In this document: in pieces, positions 1 to 9,962 of the stretch
Layout: every line of letters begins with the position of its first letter
How positions within the stretch are numbered: the stretch's first letter is position 1
Source: Candidatus Absconditabacterales bacterium
GTDB lineage: Bacteria > Patescibacteriota > Gracilibacteria > Absconditabacterales > Absconditicoccaceae
Reading direction: 5' to 3'
NCBI GenBank assembly: GCA_023228925.1
Contig: JALOAF010000005.1
Location: 1 to 45,371 of the forward strand
Length of the DNA: 45,371 bases
Notes under the pieces: model-generated
What the model was told of the DNA's origin: nothing
What the model saw: only the letters and a program-made list of their open reading frames with translations
Databases searched by the model: none
Position numbers and translations under genes: made by a program

Positions 1-14
1 GGTTAATTATCATT

Positions 15-1110
15 CAAAAAGCACCACCAAATAAATATAGTTAGATTCCTTCATTCCCTAACTAAATTAAAAGATGGTGCAAACACAATGATGTAAAAAA
101 GGACAAATAACTCAAGAGGAAAGAGTAAAAATTTATGGATATATTCAATTAAACTTATCTTTGCGTGAGATGGGAAGGCGTTTATGACGTCAACACACAT
201 CGATATCTAAAGAAATAGATCGTAACAGCATAGATAAATGACGATGAATTATAAAATATTGTCCAATAAAAGCAGAAAATATGCGTTTAGAAAGAAGATA
301 TAAGGCAAACCAGAAACATATTATTCTTCGAAAAGATAATAAACAGCGTAAGTTGTTAGAAAACTTATTAAAGGAGAAATGAAGTAGTTGGTGAGTAGAT
401 GAGATTATTTGACGCATAAATATTGAGTTTGGGACAAAAACAATAAGTACGTCAACATTTTATCGTTTTATTCGTGAATATAATCCGATGCTACAAAGGT
501 ATTTAAGATTTAAGCAATATTGATACAAGACTGTTCACAAGGGCAACAAAAGGAAAAAAATGTATCAAGATGTTCCAAATATAAAAGATAGAGCAGAAAT
601 AATAAATCAACGTTGAAGAATATGAGATTTTGAGTGAGATACTATAGTATCTGGACATAAATATAAGTGATGACTTATGTCATTGGTTGATAGAAAAGCT
701 CGTTATTATCTACTGAAAAAAATTTGAAATTTAAAAGCAGGAACGATAAATATGACAATAAAATCAATGTTAAATGGAGAGAAAATAGAAAGTATAACCT
801 TTGATAATTGAGTAGAATTTTCAAAGATTAAAGAATTACATCGACAATGTTATCGTGCAGATCCATATTCAAGTTGGCAAAGATGAACAAATGAAAGACA
901 TAATTGATTTGTAAGACGATTTATACCAAAATGAGTAAATATAAATGGACGAACAGATGAAGAAATTCAAAATATACAAGACATGATTAATCATAAACCA
1001 AGAAAGATATTGTGATACAAAACTCCTTATGAAGTTTACTACAATACAAGTAAAAAATATATCAATTAATATCTAACTATTTTTAAAAAATATTCTACTG
1101 GTGCTTTTTG
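15..1110 (+). mobile_element. IS30-family insertion sequence
   Basis: A single transposase gene lies between short inverted ends. CAAAAAGCACCA at 15-26 is matched by its exact reverse complement at 1099-1110, and a few flanking bases may also belong to the ends. A target-site duplication could not be fixed with confidence. The element is complete. Its transposase needs TGA=Gly, so it is adapted to this lineage and would be broken in a standard-code host. Confidence 0.85.
74..1069 (+). CDS. IS30-family transposase (DDE)
   Basis: 331 aa with TGA read as Gly. This is the transposase of the surrounding insertion sequence, which cuts and joins the element ends. The N-terminal part (about residues 12-45) is the helix-turn-helix of the family (TQEERVKIYGYI, then LREMGRRLGR). 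The catalytic core has D189 in DFEGDTIVSG, D244 in TFDNGVEF and E274 in RGTNERHNG, the expected IS30 DDE arrangement. The ATG at 74 is the first in frame. Many glycines, including those beside the catalytic residues, are TGA; in the standard code the gene would be more than a dozen fragments. It ends with TAA just before the right inverted end and looks intact. Confidence 0.93.
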
Positions 1111-1247
1111 GTTGAAAATTAAGTGTGAAGTTAATAATCTAGTGAGATAAAAATTTAATCATAACATAACATTTCATTGATTTTTTTTTCAAAATATTTA
1201 TTTTAGTAGTAAACGAAAGGGATTTTTAGTTTTTTTGTATATTAAAA

Positions 1248-1811
1248 ATGGCAAATGATATGAAATTGATTGTATGACTGGGGAATCCTGGTGAAAAATA
1301 TGTAAAAACTAGACATAATATTTGATTTTTTTTCTTAAATCAATTTGTAGAATCAAATAGTTTTTGAGATTTTGTTTATGATAATAAATATTGAGCAGAA
1401 ATTTTACAAATAAACTACTCTACTATTTCTGGTGAACAAAAAAAAATTCTATTTATAAAACCTATGGAATATATGAACAGATCTTGAAATGCTGTTGGTA
1501 AAATAATGAATTTTTATAAAATAGATGCTAAGGATTTGTTGGTAATACATGATGATATAGATTTGATGGTTTGAAAAGTTCAGTTCAAGTTTTGATGAGG
1601 ATTGGCTGGTCATAATTGACTAAAAGATATTGCTGAGAAGTTGTGAACAAAAGATTTTGCTAGGATTAGAATTTGAGTAGATAGACCAGCTATTCAATCT
1701 CAAGTTTCAGATTATGTGTTGAGTAGTTTCAAAAAAGAAGAAATTGAAAAAATTCAAGACAAATATTTAGAGTTTGAAAAAATAGTTTTTGAAGTTATGG
1801 AAAATGAATAA
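1248..1811 (+). CDS. pth: peptidyl-tRNA hydrolase
   Basis: 187 aa, a normal length for bacterial Pth. It frees tRNA from peptidyl-tRNAs that fall off the ribosome. After a 5-residue lead the protein reads KLIVGLGNPGEKYVKTRHN, which holds the catalytic His (H23) and the conserved Asn. The HDDIDL motif with the conserved Asp is at about residues 101-106, and the glycine-rich GGGLAGHNGLK stretch follows. By my count 11 of 17 glycines are TGA, so this is one of the clearest proofs of the UGA=Gly code here. The start at 1248 (MANDMKLIV) is chosen over the Met at 1260 because it is the first ATG. No Shine-Dalgarno sequence is visible. Confidence 0.96.
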
Positions 1812-1846
1812 TAAAAGATTTGTCTATTGAAATATTTTTAATCTAA

Positions 1847-2179
1847 CTATTTTCTCAATTCCAATCTCTCCAAATGTCTCTGATCTGGATGCTTGCGAGG
1901 AAGAGGAAGATTATGTTTGCGATAGAACTCTAATTCAGCTTTTTGAATACGGAAGAGTTTTCAAGTCTTCACGCATTGTATCGCTTGATTGAGAATACTA
2001 TCATCGACTTGATCGATGGAATCTGGTAAATCGTTTCCATCAATAATTTTATCAGAAACAGGAGCCGGTGCTTCGTAAGTAGATCGTGAATATCAGAATT
2101 TTGAGAAGTTATCAAAACTATTTTGATTCTCTGCAGTATTTTGAAGTGGAAAATATTCCTGAGCAACTGTTTCATTAAA
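1847..2179 (-). pseudogene. start-less fragment of a CPR-type domain protein
   Basis: The frame is open for 110 codons (TGA=Gly) after a TAA at 2180-2182 and ends with TAG at 1847. It has no ATG or TTG, and its only GTG lies close to the C-terminus. The last 40 residues (CVKTGKLFRIQKAELEFYR, then KHNLPLPRKHPDQRHLERL) match from memory a domain common in Patescibacteria proteins that normally follows a Cys-rich metal site. The middle is Pro/Asp-rich. I read it as the 3' remnant of a larger gene, or a gene with an unusual start. An ATG at 2175 lies in another frame and leads nowhere. Confidence 0.5.
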
Positions 2180-2299
2180 TTATTTAATTATAAAAAATTT
2201 TGAACAAAATATTACAAAAATATTTTCTTGAAATATGTTTTGTGAATACTATAATAAACTAGAACTATTGTTTCTTTTATTTTTCTTATTTTTTTGAAG

Positions 2300-3652
2300 A
2301 TGAAAACTTTTTTTGAAAACATTGGAATAAAAGTTCCAGAAATTTATTTACCAAATTCAAATGTAGATTTGAAAAAATGGTCAGTAGTAGCTTGTGACCA
2401 ATACACATCTCAACCTGATTATTGGGCTGAAGTTGAAAATTATGTTGGCACAAGTCCTTCTACTTTGCACATTACTCTACCAGAAATTTATTTGGAATGA
2501 GCAGATGAACAACAAAGAATTGATAAGATCAAATCAAATCTTTTGAAGTATTTAGATGAAGGTATTTTGGAAAATAAATGAGCAGGTTTTATTTATTTGG
2601 ATAGACAGACTTCTCATGCTCTATCTAGAAAATGATTGGTTTTGGCATTGGATTTAGAAAAATATGATTATAGTAAATGAAGCCAAACTTTGATTAGAGC
2701 TAGCGAATGAACTATCGTAGATAGATTGCCACCTAGAATAAAAATTAGAGATGGAGCAGCTTTTGAATCGCCACATATTTTAGTTTTGATTGACGATCCA
2801 CAAAAAACAGTAATTGAACCTATATCACACAATTTAGATAAATACAAAAAATTATATGATTTTGAATTAATGATGGAAGGTGGTCATATAAAATGATATC
2901 AAGTAAGTGATGAAGAATCCATTAATTCAATAGCTAGCGCTTTAGAAAAATTAGCTGATAAAGAATGATTTAAAGATAAATATTGAGTTGGAGATGATTT
3001 AGGAGTATTGCTTTTTGCTATGTGAGATGGAAATCATTCTTTTGCTACAGCAAAGGCTATTTGGGAAGAAAAGAAAAAAACTCTTTCTGAAGAAGAAAAG
3101 TTAGATCATCCTGCTAGATTTGCAATTGTAGAAATAAACAATATTCATGATGCATGAATAAACTTTGAACCTATTCATAGAGTTTTGTTCAATGTAGATA
3201 CAAAAGATATTCTTGATCAAATGGCAAAACATTTTTCATCTATTGGTTCTGAATTAGCTATTCAACGCTATTCAAATAAAGAGGAATTAAAAGAAGAGTT
3301 ACAAGAATCTACAGATGATGTTCATTATTGTCGAGGTATGGATGAAGATGGTTATTTTATTCTTTGAATAAAAAATCCAAAATTAAATTTGGAAGTATGA
3401 AATGTTCAAGAATTCTTAGATAAGTATTTATTAGAAAATAAAGATGTAAAAATAGATTATGTTCATTGAGAAGAAGTAACAGAACAATTATGAAGAAAAA
3501 GAAGAAATATGTGATTATTATTCCCAATAATGCATAAATCAGATTTTTTCAAGACTATTGTAGTTGATTGAGCATTACCAAGAAAAACATTCTCAATGTG
3601 AGAAGCAGAAGAAAAAAGATTTTATTTGGAATGTAGAAAAATAATTGAGTAA
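2300..3652 (+). CDS. DUF1015 family protein
   Basis: 450 aa, close to the family's usual 400-450. The N-terminal WSVVACDQYTSQPDYW and the central LLFAMGDGNHSFATAKAIWE are the family signatures (DQYTSQ; GDGNHR/S..A). A C-terminal LLFPIMHKSDFF also fits. The molecular function of the family is not established. The start is the ATG at 2300 (MKTFFENIG); a TTG two codons earlier is less likely. Many glycines are TGA, including those in GDGNHS. It ends in front of a repeat-rich spacer and lies in the same direction as adk. Confidence 0.9.
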
Positions 3653-3861
3653 TAAAAGTATTGAAGTTAAATGGATTCTTCGCTTTGCTCAGAATGACAA
3701 AGAATCTGAAAACGATCCCCCCAACCCCCCTTGTTCCCCGATAGATCGGGGCTTCACTTCGTTCGAAGGGGGCTACTCAGAATGACAAAAGCCCCCCTTA
3801 TATTATTGTTGCGAGAGATCTAATCAATCAGATGTAGTAAAATTTATTTTTTAAATACAAG
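3653..3861. repeat. intergenic hairpin and repeat cluster
   Basis: The spacer between the DUF1015 gene and adk holds dispersed repeats. A copy of the 'GATTCTTCGCTTTGCTCAGA' type lies at about 3672-3692. A strong hairpin has outer arms CCCCCTT/AAGGGGG (about 3725-3771) enclosing the perfect palindrome CCCCGAT-AG-ATCGGGG at 3736-3751. A partial copy of the TTGCGAGAGATCT element lies near 3807-3823. It is far more GC-rich than the coding DNA around it. The same modules return near 5000, 15000, 30000 and 41000. Confidence 0.75.
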
Positions 3862-4509
3862 ATGAAAGATATAGTTTTGGCTGGAATATCTGCATCAGGA
3901 AAATGAACTCAATCTCAAAAGCTTTTGGAATATTTTGGTAAGAAAATGAAATATTTTGAAACAGGATGAATATTGAGATCTTTACAATCTACTGACAATG
4001 CAATTTGAAATTATTTAAAAAATATTATAGAAAATGGATTGCTTGTAAAAGATGAAATTGTCAGTGGATTATTTTGAGTTTTTTTGGAAACTTTGGAGGA
4101 TTGAGATATTATTTTAGCTGATGGTTGTATGAGAAAATTACGACAAAGTAATGAAATTGTGAGACTTTTGGAAAACAAAAATAGAGATTTTCTTGTAATT
4201 GAATTAGTACTTCCAGAAGAAGAAGTTTATAATAGATTGGCCAACAGAATAATTTGCAAAAATTGTTGAGTAAATTTTAATGCATCTTTGACCTGAGATA
4301 TAAAAAAATGTTTGGAATGTGGATGAGAAATATATCGTCGCAATGACGATACAAATAAAAATGCAATTAAAAATAGAATAGAAGCCTATCACAAAAACAT
4401 TGTTCCATCTTTGGAAATGTTGGACAAAAAATGATATTTAATAAAAGTGGATGCGATGTTGTCTGCCGATGAAATATTTCAAAAAATATTGGAAATAATA
4501 CAAAAATAA
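3862..4509 (+). CDS. adk: adenylate kinase, zinc-LID type
   Basis: 215 aa, the normal length. It interconverts ATP+AMP and 2 ADP. The P-loop is GISASGKGTQSQ near residues 8-19. The LID domain carries four cysteines, C132 and C135 (CKNC) and C150 and C153 (CLEC), that would bind a structural zinc. RRNDDTNKNAIKNRIEAY is the conserved helix after the LID. Nine of 17 glycines are TGA by my count, including the Gly after the P-loop Lys. The start ATG at 3862 gives the family N-terminus directly. The gene ends inside a clear Rho-independent terminator. Confidence 0.95.
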
Positions 4510-4552
4510 GCACAAATCTATTTCTAAATTTGTGCTTATTTTATTTTTTTTA
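4503..4552 (+). terminator. Rho-independent terminator of adk
   Basis: A perfect 15-bp stem, AAAATAAGCACAAAT at 4503-4517 pairing with ATTTGTGCTTATTTT at 4528-4542, is followed by a T-rich run. It overlaps the adk stop codon. Confidence 0.9.
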
Positions 4553-4566
4553 GAATAATGAAAACA

Positions 4567-4947
4567 TTATTGTTTTACATTTTTTCTAAAATATGTGAAA
4601 TGTATTGGGAAGACAAACAACAATATAAAGAATCGTATCAATGAAGAAATCATTGTTTCTTTTGAATTTACACTTCTTTGTAAAAGCATCTTTTCTTTTG
4701 TTTTTTCTTCACATTCCTCTTTTTCAGGATCTGTTCTTTCTTTTGCAAAATCTCATACTCGGATTGTTTCGCTACATCTATCCATTTCTCGTGAATTTCT
4801 AACTAGATATTCTTGATCTGTAATTAGTTTTTTAGAGACCAAAGTGTTAGCAAAAATAATAAAGGATATACAAAGTCCGATAAAAGAAACTAATGAAATT
4901 AGTCAAAGATAAATTGTCAGTAAAGTTTGTTTTTTTTCATTTGCCAT
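4567..4947 (-). CDS. small two-span membrane protein, unknown
   Basis: 126 aa with TGA=Gly (start ATG at 4947, stop TAA at 4567). I do not recognise the family. A first membrane segment lies at about residues 8-33 (LLTIYLGLISLVSFIGLCIS and on). A charged, Glu/Lys-rich middle with two Cys follows (DRCSETIR, EKEECEEKTKEK). A second hydrophobic segment lies at about residues 102-118 (LIRFFILLFVFPIHF). The middle part would form one soluble loop or domain. It converges with adk. Confidence 0.72.
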
Positions 4948-5190
4948 GGTTTTATTATTAAGAAGTTAAAATATCTATTGAATATGTTTATACTTGTTGG
5001 TTATTGTTGTTGGTTATTGTTGCTCTTATGTCATCTCGAGTTGGTATTGTTGCGAGAGATCTAATAGCATTAAAGTAAGATTTCTCGCAAGTTATGACAC
5101 TCGAAATGACAGTAGGGAAGATTTCTCGCAAGATAGAACAATCCATCGAAGTCTTTTCGAGGAAAGCGAAATGACAGTAGAATAGGATGT
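4948..5190. repeat. MITE-like repeat between membrane gene and ligA
   Basis: About 5026-5176 is one long copy of a dispersed element. It begins TGTCATCTCGAGT and ends in a CGAAATGACA-type sequence, so the ends are inverted. Inside, GTTGCGAGAGATCT and AGATTTCTCGCAAG form an inverted pair, and a second AGATTTCTCGCAAG follows. Related copies lie near 3810, 15043-15172 and 29876-30068. I see no gene in this spacer. The short open frames across it exist on both strands and reflect the inverted structure. Confidence 0.75.
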
Positions 5191-7347
5191 TTAGAATAAT
5201 CAAACTTGCTCTGGTCCAGATTTAGTTTTTTCTATTTTAATTTCTAGCAAAAATGGGAATTTTTTTGTTATTTCTTCTCGTGAATTTATTATTTCCAGCT
5301 CCAACTCCTCTGCTTTGGCTAATTTGTTTCAAGGTTTGGATCAAATTAGCATATATTTTGTGTTTTTATTTGGATTTGAATCAAAGATATATCAATTTTT
5401 TTCCATTTCTTCTATTATTTTTGGTCTTGGAATATCAAAAGAACCTGTAATACTAAAAGTTTCCAAAACTCAATTTTCTTTGCTAAAAATAGAAGTGTTG
5501 GGAGAAAAATTTAGTCAAATTTTTTCTAATTGTTCCAATAAAGATTTATTTTTGTTCCAATAATTAATTATTCATTGGATAATTTTTTCTCAAATTCAGT
5601 AAATAGATGATAAAAATTCTGGATCAGTGATATATTTTGAGATAAGATTTAAGTTTATATTTTCTTGTTTTCCTTTGAATAAATCATTTAAAGCACTAGA
5701 TAAATCTTTGGCTGTTTTTTTTCATATTCATGGTATTCCCAAAGCATTTAGCAATCTCCAAAATTCTTTATTTTTGGATTCCTCCAATTGTTTTTTAATT
5801 TCGCTTATTTTTTTGTCCGCAAATCCAGGAAATCTACGAACTATTCTTTCAGTTTCAAAATCCAATAATTTATACAAATCTGCTACATTTTTGATAACAT
5901 TATTTTCCACTAAAATATCTACAATAGAATCTCAAATTCACTCAATATCCATACAATCCTTGGATACAAATCGAATAATTTTTTCTTTTGTTTGAGCAGG
6001 ACAGTTTGGATTTTGACAAAAATAATGGATATCTATTTGAGTTAAATTTGTTTTACAACTTGGACAATTTGTAGGTGGCTCAATTTTTTTGGAATTTTCT
6101 TCTCTTCTATCAACTATTGTAGAAACAATATAAGGAATCACCTCTCCACTTCTTTGTATTCGTACAAAATCTTTGTGATGAATATCTTTTTCTTTTATAA
6201 AATCAAAATTGTGTAAAGAAACTCTAGAAATATTAGCACCACTTAAATTTACTACTTCTACATTTGCGACTGGAGTAATAATACCACTTCTTCACACTTG
6301 AAACTCAATTGATTTTATTTGTGTACTAACCTGTTGGGCTGGGAATTTGTAAGCTATTGCTCGTCTTGGATGATGATTTGTAGATCAAATAATTTTTCTC
6401 AACTCTTCTTCTTTTACTTTTATCACCAATCAATCAAAATCTATATCTTTTTTTTCTAAGTTATTTTTTGTTTCTGGATTCTCACAAGTTTTTATAATTT
6501 CATTAATGTTTTTTGATTCCAGTATTTCTGGATAAGTGGCTAATCATAGTTCAGCTATTTTGAATATTTCATTTTGCTCAGAATATAAAATTTCATAAAC
6601 AAAACATTGTAAATTTCTTGAAGCTGTAATACTTGGATCTAATTGTTTGAGACTTCCAGAGGCTAAATTTCTTGTGTTGGCATAAATTTGTAATCATTTA
6701 ACACTCCTCTCTTTGTTTATTTTATTAAGTTCACTTTTGCTAATTACTATTTCTCATCTAAAAGAAATTTTTCATTTAATATTTCAATTTAATGTTTTTT
6801 TTAAATTTTTAATAGTTTTTACATTTTCACTAACATCCTCTCAAACAAGACCATCTCCTCTTGTGATTGCTTTTTGAAAAACTCAATCTTGATAGATCAG
6901 TTCTATACTAAGTCAGTCAAATTTTGCTTCTATGTAGTAAGTAGGTTTTTTAAGAATTTCTGCTTTTTGTAAAATTTTGGACAATCTTTCTTCTCGCTCC
7001 AAAAGATCTTGAGCATTATAGCTATTTTCTAATGACAACATAGGATTTGTGTGTTCTGCTTTTTGAAATCATTCTTGGATTTGATTTACTAGTTTTTGAC
7101 TTGGTGAATTTCCAGAAATCAAAAAAGGAAAATATTTTTCTATTTTTTTTAAATAATCAAAAAGCTCATCATACTCAAAATCAGATATTATAGGAGACGA
7201 ATTGATATAATAAAGATGATTGTGATCAACAATACAATCTATCAAATCTTGGTATGTTTTTGAAATTTCTATTTGTGAAATTTGTGAGATATTTTTATTC
7301 TCTTTTATAAAATTTTGTAGTATTTTTGTTTGTTCTGATAGCTTCAT
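5191..7347 (-). CDS. ligA: NAD-dependent DNA ligase
   Basis: 718 aa, slightly longer than the usual ~670. It seals nicks during replication and repair using NAD+. Domains in order are the Ia region ([21 protein letters not shown], residues about 43-63), the nucleotidyltransferase with the active-site Lys K142 in EAKFDGLSIE, the OB fold, the zinc finger with C428, C431, C444 and C449, helix-hairpin-helix repeats, and a C-terminal BRCT ([18 protein letters not shown]). The whole 719-codon frame is continuous once TGA is Gly; under the standard code it splits into many fragments. The start at 7347 (MKLSEQ) is the first ATG. It is the last gene of a minus-strand run. Confidence 0.96.
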
Positions 7348-7612
7348 TATTGAATTTAAAAGTTTCTAAAGTTATTCAAAATTATAGTGTATAATGTATA
7401 ATTCGTAAATTCTTGTTTTGCATAGTTTTGTAGTAGAACTAATAAGGCTTGCTTTGTAAAATCCATTTACTACAAGCCACTTAATTCTTGGTAAGTGCTC
7501 GAGTAAACTTTTTTTTACAAGTACGAATTCGAATTTGTGTCTAATAATTCCGTATATTTGTTGCAAGGATTTCTTCCTGTTATTTCAACTATATTCTTGT
7601 TTTTTTATTTTA
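7348..7612. other. intergenic spacer, no gene supported
   Basis: 265 bp between ligA and the sugar transferase. The only open frame (TTG start, about 64 codons, minus strand) has no recognisable features and no protein-like composition that I trust. I see no hairpin terminator and no copy of the dispersed repeats. Confidence 0.5.
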
Positions 7613-8977
7613 CTACTTTCCTTTAAACACAACTTTGAATGTTCAAAATAAAACATACAAATCCATAAATATGCTTCGATGGCGTATATAATACAGATCC
7701 AATTTTGCTTCTTCTGAAAAATCTAAATTATGTCTTCCAAACACTTGTGCATATCCACTAATTCAAGGTTTGATAGATAACAATCTTTTTTGCCAATTTT
7801 CATAATTTTTTACCTCTTCTGGTAAATGAGGTCTAGGTCATATCAAAGACATTGTCCCTATAAACACACAAAACAATTGTGGTAATTCATCTATTGAAGT
7901 TTTACGTAAAATCTTTCCAAATTTTGTGATTCTAGGATCGTTTGTTATTTTAAATAAAGGTCATTTTCTTTCATTTTTTTCAAGTAATTGGGCTTTCATA
8001 TTGTCAGCATCTTTTACCATAGAACGGAATTTTATGAAAGTAAAAAGCTCTCAATGTTGTCAAACTCTTTTTTGTTTGAAAAATACTGGTCATTTACTTT
8101 CTAATTTTATTATTATTCAAACAATAACAAATATTGGAAATAGTAGAATTATTAGAATTGTTGAACTAAAAATATCAAAAAGTCTTTTTAAAACAATTGA
8201 TCGTCAATCTAATTTAGAGTGTTTATATTCCATTGCCATCAAATTTGCTATGTTTTCTGGTTTGTAGACAACATCTTCTAAAAAATATCATTCTGATATA
8301 TGATAAAATCTAGTCGTAGAAAATCTAATTTCTTCAAAAATATTTTGTATAACTTCTTGTGAAAAAATTCATACAGCTATAATTATAAAATAGTCTTCTA
8401 GCTTTATATCTTTTAAATCTGCTAATTGTATAAATTCACTTTTAAACGAAAAGCCTTCTTTAATTTGACTTACAGCTTCATAACTTTTTGGACTGTTATC
8501 TCAAATAATCAATATTTTATGTTTTCCATTTTTATGTTTTATACTTTCTAATTTGTTCCAAATCTGATCGAATAAAAATAGTAGAAAAAAAGATAATATA
8601 ACTCATCGGATTATTATAAATCTAGATAATCAATATACAAATATAAAGCCGGTTCCAAAATATCCTATAAATGTAATTGTGATTATTCGGTATATTCGAA
8701 CTTTAGTATATGTTTGGAAATATTTTTGGATGGGTTTGTTTAATTCATATAGATTTTTTATTATTCATATTCCAACAAAAGCAAATCCTGCAATCATAGC
8801 AAAAATCATAGTTTCATTGTAATTTATTGCTGGAATTGGTAATTGTGTAAATGGAATTAAATCTGTGATAAAACGTAGTTTGTATATAGCATAAAATGAT
8901 ACTAAAATTATTCAAATATGAATAATTGGTCTAATAAGACGCAAAGGAATATTGTAATCTTTATTTTTTTTTCTCAT
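7613..8977 (-). CDS. polyprenyl-phosphate sugar-1-P transferase (WcaJ/WbaP type)
   Basis: 454 aa. It would load the first sugar-phosphate onto the lipid carrier for a surface polysaccharide, in the cytoplasmic membrane. The N-terminal half has several hydrophobic segments (residues about 12-170) and a CoA-binding-like stretch ([17 protein letters not shown]). The C-terminal half is the bacterial sugar transferase domain: [18 protein letters not shown], then [20 protein letters not shown], then [26 protein letters not shown], ending VFGRHNLDF and the membrane-near C-terminus. Many glycines are TGA. It starts 12 bp after the upstream DHH gene, so the two are probably cotranscribed. No other capsule genes are in the window, and the sugar specificity cannot be told. 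Confidence 0.92.
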
Positions 8978-8989
8978 TATATTAAAGAA

Positions 8990-9949
8990 TTATAATAATA
9001 AAGTTTGCACCTTTTGTATTATTTCTTTTTTTGTTATATCAAAATTTTCTTCAATTCTTTGAGCAAATCATGATGCATAAATATGTCCTCCTCCTCCAAA
9101 ACTTTTAGCAATCTTTTCTACATTTATATCTTTTGATCTTAAGGAAACTTTAACTAAATGATCTTCTTTTCTAATTGTCATTATTACTTTTGGTCATTTT
9201 ATTTCTTGTAATATTGTTAGTCAATAAGAGGCTTGTTCATTGTCTATATTATAATTTTTTAACTCATCAACATCATAATAACTATACAAAATATCTCATT
9301 CAATAATCATTCTTTCTAACAATATTTTCAAAAAGTTAATTGCTCACAAAGTTTTATTGTTTATAAAATTATCTATTATCAATTTTTTATCTGCTCACAG
9401 TTGGATAAGAACAAGTGCATTTTTCAATATTCTTTCATGATTTTCATCATAACGAAAGTTTCCTGAATCGGTAGTAAGTCATAGATATAAACATGTTGCT
9501 ATTTCTTTGTCGTAATATTCTTCTCGTATATTTAATGTATTTTCCAATATTATTTCACAAGTACTTGTAGATTGTGTATCATGCACAACGGTCCAGTTTT
9601 GTGGAGGATTTAGCATTTGATGATGATCAAAAACCAAGATTTGGTTTTCTGAAAAATAGTTTTCTTTTTCTCTATAAATTGTTTTTATGCGACTGTATTC
9701 AGAGAAATCAACAAATATTAATAGGTTGTAAAAACCATAATCAAAAGTACTTTTGATTTTTTCAAATCATTCTAAAAAAGAGAACATTTTACTTGGTTTA
9801 TCAGGAGAAAAATAAGAAACATCTTTTCACAATTTTTCCAACAATCTACCAAGTCCCAACATAGAACCTACTGCGTCTCCATCAGGATTTTCATGACAAA
9901 AAATAGCTATTTTTTGATTTTTATCTATAATGTTTTTTAATTCATTCAT
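8990..9949 (-). CDS. DHH/DHHA1 phosphoesterase (NrnA/RecJ-like)
   Basis: 319 aa, the usual length for NrnA-type enzymes, which degrade very short RNAs and pAp. Motifs are IAIFCHENPDGDAVGSML near the N-terminus, IFVDFSEYSR, LVFDHHQM (the DHH motif), GLTTDSGNFRY, and the C-terminal DHHA1 motif SFGGGGHIYASGFA. These are the metal-binding Asp/His set of the family. The ATG at 9949 is preceded by an AT-rich stretch without a Shine-Dalgarno sequence. It lies 13 bp downstream of dnaE and 12 bp upstream of the sugar transferase. The name nrnA is not assigned because c-di-AMP and oligo-RNA enzymes are hard to separate by eye. Confidence 0.9.
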
Positions 9950-9962
9950 ATTAAAAAATATT

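Noticed and set aside
190..417. Minus-strand open frame over the IS30 transposase and many similar frames across the window
   Set aside because: They are shadows of table-25 genes: no conserved motifs, and the opposite or other-frame product is a clear family member.
3185..3367. In-frame TGA taken as selenocysteine or as evidence of mass pseudogenes
   Set aside because: TGA is far too frequent, aligns with Gly, lacks SECIS context, and the genes are otherwise intact.
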